Of a DNA stretch of 64,000 nt, positions 35,001 to 47,829 are shown piece by piece (within the stretch, counting starts at the first letter, position 1; the number at the start of each line of letters is the position of its first letter). The notes below the pieces were generated by a model that was given only the letters and a program-made list of their open reading frames with translations, was not told the origin of the DNA and ran no database searches. Both the position numbers and the translations under genes were made by a program. The DNA is from Cyathus striatus (taxonomy: Eukaryota; Basidiomycota; Agaricomycetes; Agaricales; Nidulariaceae), in assembly GCA_025738555.1 (NCBI GenBank), contig JAOVFP010000006.1:2294001-2358000 (forward strand). The letters run 5' to 3'.

Positions 35001-35942
35001 CATGGGTTCTGGTTATCCAACCATGGATCGGGAGCTTCGAGCTGGTTTCCTTCAGGCGAGATGAGTTGTTGGAAGATGCCGTATTTGTAGCGTAAACCGT
35101 ATCCCCAGACGGGAAGTTCCTACAACAACGTCATACGTGTAAGCCTCTCCCCATTCACGTAAAGCATCATGGGAAAGTGACAAACCTGACTGGCGCTAGA
35201 ATCAAGATAACAAGCTGCCAATCTGCCCAATCCACCGTTTCCAAGTGCGGCATCGCGTTCTTGCTCGAGGATATCTTCGAGATTGAACCCGAGCTTCTCG
35301 ATGCCTGTTTTGTACCCGTCTTTCAAGCCCAGGTTGAGCATTGCGTTGTCGAGTGTGCGGCCCATTAAAAACTCGAGAGAGAGATAGTACGCGCGCTTGG
35401 GCGCTTTGCGCGTGTAGTGCTGCGAGGTCTCGTTCCAGTTGATCTAGATGCGATTACGTTACTTGGGAAGAGTGGAGAAAATGGAGATAGGGGCATACGA
35501 GGAGATTGTCCCGGACTGAGAGCGCAGCGGCTTGGTATGCTCCCAAGTTGTCTGTACAATGTGTTAGCGTTGTGAAAGTTGTAGTAAAACAGATTTAGTA
35601 CCAAGATTGTAAGCCTGTCTCGCGAGCGAGGTTTGAACATGGTTCACAATGGACTTGGTGATCGAGGGAATGTCTACATTTTCGTTAGTATCCTAGATAT
35701 GGTGAATAGAGCGAAAACAAACCTTTGTCCAACCCTCTGGTGCCGTCTTTCCACACCTTTTCGTCGCCGCGTGGCCACTTCTCTTTCCCGGACGCGTCAG
35801 TATCAGGAAGATAACCTACATCCTGAGTGTCAGCGTCGTCCCCCTAGCGACGAGCAGATAGAAACATACCAGTGAGCGTCCGCTGATGTCTCCTAGCCCT
35901 CTCGGGCTTCCCAATAGATTTGGGGTCAATGGTAGACGTCAT
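32069..35942 (-). CDS. GPH1: Glycogen phosphorylase
   Basis: Starts at 35942 ([20 protein letters not shown]) and ends at TAG 32069-32071 (EATTVPKAK); the coding sequence is cut by many short introns. Motifs in order: [129 protein letters not shown], and the pyridoxal-phosphate Lys region [16 protein letters not shown] near 32690-32735. The enzyme releases glucose-1-phosphate from glycogen in the cytosol. Near the N-terminus [14 protein letters not shown] offers basic-flanked Thr residues in the region where yeast Gph1 is regulated by phosphorylation; that function is inferred here. Length and motif order are normal. Confidence 0.95.
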
Positions 35943-37689
35943 GTTGCCTTCTTACTCCTAAGAGATGTTTCGTAAGTGTCTAAACCTTATCTATCGTCGA
36001 CCTTGAGCTTGGAATGCGCAAGGAGGGGAAGAAAGGAAGGAGATGGAAGTTATTGTGGTTACCTTGTGGTTATAAGAGGGCAGTGTTTACTCGAGGCCAG
36101 GGGTGGGGGCAGAAGAGAGGAGTAGGAAGCAAGGATGGGGAAGGGTGGGTTTTGATCAAGATATGTATTTCAAGTTGCTCGATGGGAACCTGGGCCGAGA
36201 GTCAACTAGTCAAGGCGTAGACGTCATTCAATCAACCGCGTTCAAATCAACCGTCACGCGCTGAGCCTCTTCGTCATCTTCATCATCAGCCACTTCCACT
36301 TCCACTTCCACTTCCACTTCTCTTCCATTCTTGCTTTCTCACTGTTCTCACTGCCCAAGACGACGAAGAAGGCGAAATCAACACTGGGAAGAGTTTGATT
36401 CAGGGTAACATGTCGTTCTATCTCCCCACTCTCCCATCTGCTGACTGACACTCGGCGCCATCGGCTTATTACTTAGCTTCATCTTCACATATTCCCTCAT
36501 TATACGCCATATAGTATATACAGTTTCCTGCTGGGTCGACTTCTCGCGAGAGCTCGAGGTATTATAAATAACAAATGTTCATCAGATGTTATCGGCCCGT
36601 TGAAAGGATTAGGAGCATGCGTCCTGCTCCATCCAATCAGCATCACAAGCTAATGATTAGCCGGGCTGTCTTGGGCTGCCCTGGACTTTGGAAAAAATTA
36701 TAATTATTCGGTGTAGCTTCCAGTTAACGGAAGACTCGATGTCGCGCTCATGAGAAGACTTGAAAACTCGGACCCCTACAGCGAGTTCATATGATCTCTG
36801 CGGCGCTCTTTGCAATTGGATAATTTAGAGCGCTTAGCGGATGGAGTTACAAAAATCTAAGATGCCCCTTACATACTTAGCACCTTCTTGTGATTATTAT
36901 TCTATACAGGTCAGTAGTTTATCTTTGAATTCCTTTCCCGCCGGAAAGGTATATGCTGCCGATGGTCGATTTCTAGTTGGTTTCTCGGGAGCCTGGAGTT
37001 GGTCTGGAGGGTAACTGGAGTGCCCGGTAGTGGAGACTAGTCATTGGTTCGCGTACATCACATGATGGCGTACCCGCAAGCTACGCGAATCGAAAAACTT
37101 GAAATTAGACTTAGATCTAGCGAACCCGATTCCAATTCTTTCTTTTACTTATCACTAAGTGTCAACGTCCATCGTTCAAGCTAAGCTTTAAGCACGGTAC
37201 TACACTAGCAACGAAATTCGAAACATAGTTTATGAATTACAGGGTTCATGGAGCACTATTCTTGCAATCTCTTATTATCAAGCATTCGTTTCCGAGATGT
37301 ACGCTTTTCACTTGCTTATCTTCAAGACATATCAAAGCCATATTCCTGGATCCAAAGCGACATTTCAGTGTACTACTGAATAGCATGAGAAATCTTAATA
37401 GAAATACATATCTATGTCGCAATATGCAAGATTCGTTATCGACGCCCAAGTTAAGATAACTGTCTTCGACCTCTTGAAAAAGGAAAAAAATTCTCAGCAT
37501 ACAGGCTTAATAGAGTTTGATGGAGTCAAGAAAGTAACTGATATGATACAGTTATATCATCTTGCGAACGAAAGACATGCACTTCAGCGTTTCATAACAA
37601 GCTGCAACTCTTAGCAGGGTGAACAAAAAATGACTATGAATCAATACCGAAGTCGGACACATAAAATCTAACGGATGAATCACACACAC
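35943..37689. other. Intergenic upstream of glycogen phosphorylase
   Basis: Promoter region of the phosphorylase gene, then AT-rich DNA. A hexanucleotide microsatellite lies at 36290-36320. No gene is supported on either strand. Confidence 0.4.
36290..36320 (+). repeat. Hexanucleotide microsatellite (CACTTC)n
   Basis: Five perfect units of CACTTC in the upstream region of the phosphorylase gene. Confidence 0.9.
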
Positions 37690-39810
37690 TGTATATACAG
37701 GTACACTATCCATCCGATACTAGGCATGCGATATTCTGCCTCACGTATAGGAATCAAAGGTATGGATCCCTGCCCGAGACGTCAAATTCTAAGACAAAAT
37801 GAAGGTATTACCAGCTTCTTGTTACATATCCTTGATTCTAACTAAATTATAAATATATCGCAAACCTCTACAATGCAGTTACGCCAACTGGTTCACACGA
37901 GTTACATGTTCAACAACTAAAAAGTAGCACAATTTCCACGCTATTCCATGGACTAGAAAATATGCTATTAGCACAGATACATGCGATCCATACAGGTACA
38001 CAATCCATCCATTACTGGGAATGCAACAAACCATATTTCATACCACCGTCAAGAGAGAAATAATTTCGAGCCTGTGTTTGATGTACGCAGTCCAAAGAAA
38101 CTGTCCTCGATCAAAAGCATGCCAGCTAATATAGTACGGTTCCTAAAAATGAACAGAAAAATTCAAGTCGGACCGAAATGTCATCGGAGCATACCATTTG
38201 CATGCACTGTGAAGGCTATACAGGTACATCATCTTTCCGATACTAAGAATGCAACACTTTTCTGAAATTGTGGTCTGGTAGACTCTGGTTCACCACTTTA
38301 CTCAAAAAGTAACTTGTAGCGAACTGAACACTTTAAATGACCATAGCACAGCCTCTGCGGTAGACCTACACTATCTGATCAATGCGGGATATGCAATACA
38401 GCGCTTCGTGCTGTGCAAATCGTGTTGCAAATTGGTATGCACAGGTGACACCTCAGCTGGAACTAGTCACTAACATTGAAAAAACTTTTACAATTTCCAC
38501 TACCACTGGATGTAAGGTGTTCAAACGCTAACGCTTTAACGTTCATCTACCGCTAGCATTAATATGCTTGCAGCTTATACAGATAAACCATCCACCTTAT
38601 ACTAACTGTGTAACGTTGTATTACATACGTTATTCTAATGCAGGCCTACTTTCGATTCTCATTATTTCAATACATTTGCTGTGATTTTTTTTTTGAAAAA
38701 CATGTTACTGGCTTACTCTTCGCTTTCTTTTTTTCCCCCTAAAATCATAAATTATTATGTCAACTATCAGCGTGAATATCATCAGCCGGAACGCAACTGC
38801 CACTAGCACCATTATACTTCATACCTGGTGCCATATACCTGATACAACATGCACTAAAATGTACAATATTAAGCTGTGAGGACTAGATTTTAAAGCTAGG
38901 TGGGATAAAATAAACTCCTAAGATACATATATCATGATCGGAAGTGTACTACTACTGACCAGAGAAAATACGGGCTAGTACATCATCCATCCGATACTGA
39001 GTGATTTTAACTCCTGGTTCCATGTACAAAGCACAAAGTCTGAAAAAAACAAAATCTGATTACATGACAGTGCATAACAGAGTTACAGGACTGATAAATA
39101 GTACATATTGTTGGAACAAGTATATTATTCGCCCATATTAAGTACTAGTGTTTAATAGAATAAAAAGGCGTTACATGTCGTCGCATTCCGATTACTTAAC
39201 GCGATGGAAAAGCTCTGAAGATAATTAAGAAATTAGAATAGCACTTGATTTTAGCAGGAACGCAAGCAGCTAGTTAAATTCTAAACATTGAAACGTTGAT
39301 CCTTTGTGTATCTACCTGCTACCCAAAATCCTTTTCATCAAAAATTGCACGTCTACGCGCTATCAGCTATATCAGCCGGAATGGATTACCATAAGACAGT
39401 TTAGTTACACCACCTTGCCGATACAGTGCATGCAATTCTATCGCGCTTGCATGAAGTCACCCTCAATATCTTTTATTAGATAGGAGAAGACTTTAAGTAG
39501 TTCCCAAGAAAGAAAAACTGGAGACAATAGGTGCACACTTCACAAAGGTGGCGGGTAAGCGTTGCTGATGCAAAAATCGAAGACTTACATATTTGGAACG
39601 GATAGAGATGTGTTTCGTTTTACAACTATACCAACCACCTCATACATAAAATGTGAACCTGTGTTCTAGTTTAGTGCGCAAGTATATATATTGCAAACGA
39701 ATGAAAATGAAGTCATGATATGGAAGTTATCTCCGATCGAGGATTATGTATGAGGTATGAGTTGCTGACACTGACTGTACAGCTACACCAGCCAACCTAT
39801 GTAAGACAAG
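37690..39810 (+). repeat. Degenerate dispersed repeat series
   Basis: A motif close to TACAGGTACACCATCC followed by CGATACT and AATGCAA recurs on the same strand near 37694, 37989, 38217, 38576, 38976, 39403, 39631 and 39776, at spacings of about 150-430 nt. A second block, ATCAGCCGGAA, occurs near 38780 and 39372. No long ORF. It looks like a decayed tandem array or stacked copies of a small element. Confidence 0.55.
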
Positions 39811-40129
39811 CATCATAATTCACGCCTTATATTACGTTCAAGTTTGATACTCGTCCAGCTTGACACAATACAACAAAAGTCAAGTATAGCGCTATCATAT
39901 GGCCAGAAGATGTGTGTCACAGGAACCAAGCATTTTTACTATGACACGCAGCAATTGTATCCAATATCAACATAGCACTCATACCCTTCAAAAAGTGAGA
40001 ATTTCCGGATTTATGGGCTGGAATACATGCAGTGCTAACAGGTGATCTTCGGGGTAATAACCGTGTCTCGTACGCACTAAGCGTCCTTGATTCGATATTA
40101 GCAATACAAATAGGGACGAAAAAAAAGTG

Positions 40130-40575
40130 AAGCGTGTGTGTTCAGCACGGGATACAAGAGTGTGTACAATGTAGATACTCTAACCTCTCGCAACGACAAA
40201 AAATAGTTGGGATACAGCTATGGGCCGCAAGGATGGATATAACGCCGCTACTCCAACCTGACCCGTATGATATGCAACAACTGTGCCTCATACAAGATCG
40301 AAATTTGATCGATATACATGACGCAAACCAAACGCAAGCCAAAAAGAAGGTGCGGAAAACAGGAACAAAAAGTGAAGTTGTCACTCATCTTGCGGAATGT
40401 AGCTTCTTTGCACACTGTCGCAAGGAGCGTAATCTCCACCGGGTTCAACCTCTTCTCTGTGATGTTGCTCCCTCTCAGCACTACATACTTCGTAAATACA
40501 TCTTCCACTAGTCGAATCGGTGTGAAGTCGAAGACTCAGAAGCGAAATGTAGCGGTGGGCCCGCCTCTGTCGACC
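40130..40575 (-). pseudogene. Relic copy of the Msb1-like gene: end of exon 1 plus start of intron 1
   Basis: On the minus strand the reading EDVFTKYVVLRGSNITEKRL..EITLLATVCKEATF parallels KDVFAEDVLLSESAIMEKRL..EVTQLVKACKEAIF of the gene at about 20056-20167. The DNA upstream of it (CTTCGACTTCACAC) parallels CTTCGACTTGACAC at about 20020. Similarity continues past the splice site into the intron (GGCACAGTTGTTGCATATC against GAGCACAGCTATTGCGTATC, then CAGGTTGGAG in both). The donor GTGAGT has become ATGAGT. No other exon of the gene is found nearby, so this is a truncated, inverted, non-functional DNA-level duplicate. Confidence 0.8.
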
Positions 40576-40969
40576 TCGGTTTAAAGCGTACGCGCGTTCT
40601 ATCAAGTAGGCGTTGCCAAATATTCATGTATAAGTACTTGAGTGGTGAAGGTCACCAGGAGTGATGCTCATCTAGCTGTCGGTTGTTGGGCGGTAGAAGA
40701 TTCGGAAGCTCAACGTAAAAGATGCATGGGTAACACTTGGACATTACTATGAAAAGACACGTCAAGAAAGTGAGTATGGATTAAGGCTTACCGTACCCTC
40801 GATGTGCTCAATTTTCTTCAATTGTAAGTCTTTGTAAGTACCCGCTTCGTCCACTCTTAAGCGAACAATATCTCCTCGATCACGCGGTAATCATGATGAT
40901 AAAAGTTCGCGCCAGTTCGCACCTCGAGCATACCTTCACTGGCCGTAATGAGGTTGAGAATACAACGAA

Positions 40970-41320
40970 AAAAGGAAAAGAGAAGAAACAAGAGAACGTA
41001 CATACGACACCCCATTGAGCTCAGCCTCGTAAGACGTTAATAAGACGAGATTTAAAGGCCTAAGGCGCCCTTATACATTTCGATTACGTTCTGCATACTG
41101 CTTGCGTGCTCGTTGTTGCGGAGAGTGTATATGCCCCTGTGAATTTCTAGTTGATAGTCTTCTGTAAGTGAAAGATGCGAATCGCGAGGGATAGAACAAA
41201 GATAGCCCAAGACGAACATGCACGGATAGACATAGACCGGAGCCCGGATACAAGTTCCCACGCTACTGCAAGTCGATTTCAACTTTCAACATTTGTTCAA
41301 CATCGTCACATCCATTCACT
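40970..41320 (+). repeat. Direct segment copy A
   Basis: Contains GAACGTACATACGACACCCC and AAGTTCCCACGCTACTG. Both anchors recur in segment B and the first recurs in segment C, in the same orientation. Old and patchy. Confidence 0.55.
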
Positions 41321-41837
41321 TCTTTACGAGCTTATATGCTTCCTTATGTCCAATTTTTTTTTCAAATCTTATCGATATCAGAACATCTGCACGAACGCCG
41401 AAAACTGAAGCAGCGAAGGACGAAATGAAGCTCAGAGGAACTATTACTTGAACTCAACTTCAATTCAACTTCAATTCAACTCATTTCAACAACAAATGAA
41501 GTGCTGGACTCGGGGCTAACTACTTTTACTCAATGTTTACCAGTACCGGCGGACGCCTGCCATTATTGAATCTTGTCACAGGACTCTCCCGATACTCGGG
41601 TGTTGTGTATAACAGAGATGTGGCACTGGTACTACATTCCAACCAGGTTCTTGTTTCTTACGCTGATGTATTCCATTAAAATATTAGGGCTAGTGACTGA
41701 ACAGCTTCGAATCCGTAATCCTACCATCATTAAGTCGAACATTGTACAGGGACGGCTCTACTTAATTCACAGGAATACAGACAAAATACCGTATAGAACA
41801 TTGTTCCCCGACCCCCAGTATCCGAACTAACCCTTTA

Positions 41838-41965
41838 CTAGTAATCAAGAGTAACAAAAGTGATCATCATTGTCTGCGTTATTATCTTCAGCATCCTCAA
41901 TCTCAGTTCCATTAACACTGAGAATCGTTGAGTACGGATTTATAAAATCTATAAGTCAGGATCTC
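41838..41965 (-). pseudogene. Relic of the small secreted protein gene (last exon and intron end)
   Basis: Minus strand: an intron end and acceptor (CTCAACGATTCTCAG) then AATGGAACTGAG, as in the two intact copies, then a diverged last exon with an indel before ACTTTTGTTACTCTTGAT. The preceding exons are absent. Confidence 0.65.
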
Positions 41966-42361
41966 AGTCCAACAAGAAGAAAGGAACATAATCTACTGGG
42001 GCACCTGGGATACAAAAGTAAATCATCGAATTGCTTCAATTTCTATATCGACCACTCCAGCGCCACGCACCATGTTCAAGGTCAGTGCCATATTAAAGTA
42101 CCTTCAATTAATCCTTTCTCGTAGCTCTAGGAACGCTATAATATGGAGCAACTTTAAAGTTCAAACAGAGTTTCTGCTGGATACAGATAAGCCAAGTATA
42201 TGTACAAACTGATTCTTTATTTCCTAACATAATATTGCTTGCCTCTATTTAGCTACAGTAATGCCGAGGTACACGCTCATATCCCGATGTTCTACCTTAC
42301 TCTTTCGGTGATAATCAGCAAGCTACATAATGTCCTTGTATTCGATCTCCAACCCGAGCCT

Positions 42362-42886
42362 TTAATCAAGAGCGACAAACGTGACATCGTTGTTGTCTGC
42401 ACTGTTCTCTCCAGCATTTGTAACCTCAGTTCCATTAGCGCTAGGAATCGTTGAGCATGAACTTATAAAAGCAATGAATCATGTAACTTACAGTCTCTGG
42501 CCGGCACAAGCGATCCAAACGGAGCGCAGAGCTGTATTTCCAGCCTTGGCGCAAGTGTTCCCGTACCACTGGCCTACCTGCGATGCAGATGTACATTTGT
42601 CTTGGTTATGCACACTGATGCGCTGGTTGCTGTTGATATCGAAGACTTGGACACCCCACCAATCTGCGTAAATATATTTCAATTTAAGATTACAATCCAC
42701 ACGAAGGGAAAGCTACGAACCGCCGGCAGGGTCAATGCAAGTGTTGCATCCGAGGTTCCTATATTCCAAGCTGGGGGAACCGCCGCAAGTGGCGTCCTTG
42801 GAATTATAGAAGTTTACGGAACCACCACTGACAGTGGAAACGAAGGCGAGGAAGGAAGTAGCGAGGAAAGCGTTAGTGAACTGCAT
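42362..42886 (-). CDS. Small secreted protein, inverted copy 1
   Basis: Same three-exon structure as the gene at 47830-48354, on the opposite strand: exon 1 from ATG 42886, exon 2 DWWGVQVFDINSNQRISVHN, exon 3 ending FVALD at TAA 42362. 138 residues predicted. The first ~20 residues (MQFTNAFLATSFLAFVSTVS) are a signal peptide; the mature part has six Cys (TCGG, GCNTC, DKC, NTC, IAC), suggesting disulfides and secretion. Differences from the other copy lie in exons 1 and 3 only. All splice sites and the TATA box are intact, so this copy may be functional. The role is unknown; such proteins in mushrooms are often extracellular and effector-like. I do not recognise a named family. Confidence 0.8.
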
Positions 42887-42940
42887 GTTGTAAGAATGCT
42901 TTGTCTGGTGGACTGGTCTAACAGGGAGAATTTGGAGCCT

Positions 42941-42948
42941 CTTTTATA
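42941..42948 (-). promoter_or_regulatory. TATA box of secreted protein copy 1
   Basis: TATAAAAG on the minus strand, 55 bases before the ATG, conserved at the same distance in copy 2. Confidence 0.65.
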
Positions 42949-43720
42949 CAAAATATGGCCACAGCTGGGTCGTAGCATTGGTGCCATGTCTCCATCTAAA
43001 CACTAATGGTAACGCACTCACTAGGAGCGCCCTCCATCAACATTTTCGTTTAATTCGCTGATAAACATCATCAGGAGATCACCGTCATTTGGCTTGGACA
43101 CCGCACAGTAGTATGGTCTTGGTATTCTCCACATTGTTTGTTGAGGCTTTAGCGGCAAAGTCTCGAATGGGGAACAACGGGATTTCTAATCACTTCCTCG
43201 TCGCATTGTCCAGGTCCTTCTGAAAATCCATCTCTTTCTGCTATCGACGCATTAAATATCTAGTTAACATCGATAATTGTGAGATGTATCGCTGCCGGTT
43301 CAAGTTATTCTTCTAGGTGTCCATTCAGAGGAGATAGTATTCGATGGATAACTAGATATTACGAAGAAAGAAGGCAATCCACCGGATCACCCGATTTTCA
43401 ATTTCAATGCCGATCTGTATCACTGCCTGCTAAACTTGGCTCATCCGCGTAAGTACCCAGCAAAGACTCCGTTCGAAGTTGGTTCGAACTTCGAAGGGCT
43501 CTTAGAATCGTTACATAAGGGAGGAAGGTACTCTACCGGGACACCCGGAACGCATTAAGTGTAATATCGAATGCTTCATATCGAATATCTGAGGTATAGT
43601 CTTTTAACTAGCTGGATAGCTGTATCAGTTTTCTTCGCAGAAGACTGGAAGAGCCATTCTGTCGTTCTGAGGACGGAGAAGGTCAGGAGAAGTGAAGCAA
43701 CAGGATCTTCAAGTCCAGAG

Positions 43721-46700
43721 AGAAATACATACATGGTTCGATGATGGTCGACTTTAGATGCGTCCAGATCAAGCTCCGGGAAGGGATGTGTCAACAGTAG
43801 CCTAGTCGCATGACAATCAGACTAGCATCCGAGGGTGTTAGTAGAGTATATCCGGGCGCCGTAGACGATGATTGATATCGCTGACTCGTATCGCTCGTTG
43901 TTCATGATTTCTGTAATTAGCACCGAAAAGGAGCTGCAATAACCGCCAAGTTCCAAACATGTAATATTTGGGGTCTATATCACGTCCGCTAATACCGCCA
44001 TAACTTGGCCATTTCAGCATGGCGGAATCATACGTGTCATGTGCAGACTTGAGACGGACAATCTAACAAGCTGCACATCATAAAACAATTGCATGTTCAC
44101 GTTCAAGAAGCCAATTCACCTCAAAGGAACATCAGTCTCGCCGCCAGAAGAGTCAAGTGCACTCTTGCTTTATTTTAAAGGGGAGCATAAGACGAAGCTA
44201 GTAAGGTAGTAGCCATATGTTTTGGGAGAATTTTCGCATAATGTTATGAAGACTTGGAACGAAACTGATTCTGCGGAGCCATCGAAACATAGGAGAGAAC
44301 CTCGAGGAAAGGAGATGATTTCACAAAAGGATATCCATGTGTCGAATCGCCGATTCAGAAGAGTCACTATGGCGCCACTGCATAACGGGCTGAATCAGAT
44401 ATCCTCTGGGAGTTCAGGCTTGTTCAAATGTTCAGTCCTCGTTCCGCGCGACGACGCACTAGTGCGTTGGGAACTAGGACAGGCCAGGGACTGGTTATAT
44501 TATAGTCCGTGTTTCAAGGATAACCACACGGAGATTGTCCATAGTCAGTGTTTATTTTTTACGCGGCAAAGGACAGAAAAGATTTGAAATGTATGAAGAT
44601 GGGACAGAACAAAATGATAGAGAAGGAATAAAACAACGTGCATACGTCTAACCCCATAGAGCTCGGAAGATAAGTTGTCTTGTGCATTTCGGGGAACATT
44701 TGTATACATGTACTGTCGTTTGTGGACACGGAATGGAGAACTTTTACATAGTAGTTGATGGTCTCCTGATGAGGTCTAAGTAAACTGCGACGGATAATGA
44801 GACGTGGTGTATATGCATACATGTGTACCATCTTACAGCTATCATAGAATCTGGATGGTTCTCCGTTGAGCCAGGCAAATAGTAACAAGTGGCATATACC
44901 ATACTGGTGCAGTTCGCGGTCAGAAAAGGCTGGAGGAAGAGAAGGAAACGGAACCGGGAAGCAAGTTCCCACGTTACTGTCCATTATCGGTTTCAAACGT
45001 TCGTCAATGACGATGACCGTGACATCCATTCGTCCATTCGTCTGCTAATGTCTCCTTCCACACACGAAACCTACTAGTGTAAGTATAGATTCGAGCAAGC
45101 AGAATGTATTTGCAATTCCTTGTAAAGAATAAGTGGCAGAGGCACTAGAAAACGAAAACTTGAGAAGGACTCCCCGCAAGCCAGTTTGTTAGATTACCCG
45201 TCTCAGGTCCGTACATGATGCATATCATACTGACATGCTGTAGGTGACCAAGTAATCCTTTTTCCGTAGTCAATTGGGGGTAATAGCAGACGTGATATTG
45301 ACCCCAATTGCTATCTGGTTTGATGGTCTCTTGCAGCTCCTACGCTCAGATTATGAACAACCAACGAAATAAATGAGTCAGCGATATTAGTCGTCTTTTA
45401 TCGCACCCCATTTCGAACGTACAGCCGATATAATAACACCCTCGAATGCTAGCCGCACGACTAAGCTGGCGGCAACACATGTTTTCCCTGCAGTCTGGAC
45501 CTGCAATCTCTGACGGCGCACATCAAGTACACATGGTACTCAGTAGCATGGTATGAAAATCGAAGTGTTGAATAAATTTCCATCGTCATAATTCGAGGGA
45601 GCCATAACTTGGGGTGCGATAATTTACACACTCTTCATTTCCTTGCTTTAATAATATATATTGATACTATAACACAGTATTCTCCACGTAATAGTGGAAA
45701 TATGGCATACAATTAGCATGTTTGACGTATATCACAGCTATTTCCATGTCATTCCCGCTCCCGGATTATTGCTATAAAACATTATTTATGTACTGCGTAA
45801 ATGTGTGCATATTATGTCTGAATGCTCATTGAAGCGAACATGTGCCATGTGCGTTTGTGCAAGAAACGCCACTGACGACGAGGAACCTGCGCAAAACAAG
45901 TACGACGGTATAAATAGCGCACCAACATCAAGAGTTTTTAATTAATTGTGCCAGTAGTTCTACTCCCCGAGCGTTTTATTTGTGAAGAATTAACCAGAGA
46001 TATAAATTACAGAGAACAACAGCTAACCGAAAATATTCACATCTACTCCCATTACTTGAAGCCCGTCTTCTGTGCACCGTTTACCGAGCCTTTTATCCGT
46101 TTATCCGATAGCAGGCCATGCAAAAGAAACAAGTATCTAAATGCCACTCAACGGTATGATCTAAGAACTCTTCACAGTTAACACACCAACAAAGAAATGT
46201 CCAAGCAATGTAAATAACATTCCAGCCATCCCTAAGTGTGTTCTGTCTGTCTGACGTTCGGACATTCTCCGACTACAAGCCTTATAGGGTTCACTTAATT
46301 TATGGATACTCTTCGATTTCAGTCGTTGAAACGAGGCATCTATCGCTTGATACATGACTACAAGTCGCATAGTCAAACGCATTCTTTAGATATAAGTAGT
46401 TTGGTACATATGTTTAGTCTATCTATCAATTAGGTAACGAAGACCAGATTACGCAATTACGTGTTATCTACTACGTAGTAAGTATATAAAAACCCTATTG
46501 TATAAGTCGAATAAATAACTATGAATTCTGCAGCAAGTATCATGCATTATAATAGAGAATATACAAATAGCAGTTCCAATATATATCTTTGGAAGTAGAA
46601 AATATAAATAATTTCGAAATTGTGGCGATGCAAAGTTAAGGCACCACCCAATTCACGGCGACGGTCATTTATTCGACACTTGGGAACTTCATAGGTGCAC

Positions 46701-46879
46701 CATGCAGTACTGTGCTGTGTACCACGCAGTACCGTCTAGTACCGTCAAACACCACTACTAGCCCGGCCCCCTTAGCGACTCTACCCGAAACATGATCCGG
46801 AGTACATCAGTGGTACATCTAATGTCAAGCACCATCTAATCAAGTACACACACCCCGCCGGGCATGAAGGTATTCTCTC
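43721..46879. other. Spacer between the inverted arms
   Basis: Mostly AT-rich DNA without a supported gene. On the minus strand 43838-44020 reads MLKWPSYGGISGRDIDPKYY.., and a nearby frame continues IMNNERYESAISIIVYGARI, so a decayed gene fragment is possible. Segment copy B lies at 44190-45060. Confidence 0.4.
44190..45060 (+). repeat. Direct segment copy B
   Basis: Shares GGGAGAATTTTCG, CTTGGAACGA, AAAAGGATATCC, GCACTAGTGC and an AGGGACTGG/AGGGACTAGG block with segment C, and AAGTTCCCACGTTACTG and GTGACATCCATTC with segment A. Confidence 0.6.
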
Positions 46880-47767
46880 AGACTTCTCCATCTTCTGAAC
46901 GACAGAGTGGCTCATCGAGCCTTCAATCCGCAAAAGAATTGGGGATAAGTTGCCGATTTACTAATTTATTTAACAACCGGTAAGGATATACCAGGGTGAT
47001 CATGTGTGGTGCAATGCACATGATTTCCATATCTTTTTCTGACATACACCGCTGGAATCCCGCATCTTACCTCGACACCGAGCTGTGTCTACGCATTGGC
47101 ATGATGCTCACCAACCCTCGTGTTCGGCATTAATAAGTACTGAAATTGAAATAAAGGGTGTATTCGCTTTTTTACTTATTCCATCGGGGTGCTGCGTAGA
47201 GTACCCTCGTTTGTAAATTCTGGGGGTCTTTCGAGCAACTTAAAACGATGTCAGTCCTAAATACACGGATGAGATAAGTTTGACAAGCGGTAATATACAG
47301 TGATACAGATCAATGCTGAAATTGAAAATCGGGTGTCCCTGGTGGAGTGCCTTCTTTATCCGTCAAGTACGTACAGTACTCACCTCTAGGAATCCTTCGA
47401 ATACTAAGTATCTCCTCTGAATATACAGAAGAATATAGCTGACATTAAAATTGAAAGAGATATTTAATGCGCTCGATAGCGTGGAACGATGGAAATTTTC
47501 AGAAGGATAATGAGAGCGAGATAATGCAACGAGGAAGGGATTAGGAATCTCCGTACTTAGTAGTTCCCCATTCGAGCCTTGCCACTAAAACTTAGACAAA
47601 CAATTAAGAGAATACCAAGAGCACACTGCGCGGGGCCCAGGCCAAATGACGGTGATATCTTCATGATGTTTGTCATGGAACTAAACGAAGATGTTGATGT
47701 GCGCTACCACTAGTGTTCGGATGAAGACATTTCACAAGTGCTGCGATATAGCTGTGGCCATATTTTG

Positions 47768-47775
47768 TATAAAAG
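47768..47775 (+). promoter_or_regulatory. TATA box of secreted protein copy 2
   Basis: TATAAAAG, 55 bases upstream of ATG 47830, conserved in copy 1. Confidence 0.65.
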
Positions 47776-47829
47776 AGGCTCCAAATTCTGTCTATTAGAC
47801 CAGTCCACCAGACAACGCATTCTTACAAC

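Larger units (their letters stand above)
42200..43720 (-). repeat. Left arm of inverted duplication
   Basis: Pairs in inverted orientation with 46880-48510. Similarity covers the 3' flank, all exons and introns of the secreted protein gene, its promoter, and about 700 bp upstream (shared ATCACCGTCATTTGGC, CACCCGATTTTCAATTTCA, ACGACAGA.TGGCTC). High in the gene, lower and patchy outside. Confidence 0.8.

Noticed and set aside
40134..40511. 125-codon plus-strand frame
   Set aside because: It is the antisense of the Msb1-like relic, which explains the DNA better.
42602..43006. 134-codon frame, with a near-identical partner at 47710-48114
   Set aside because: Conserved only because it is the antisense of the spliced secreted protein gene in both inverted copies.
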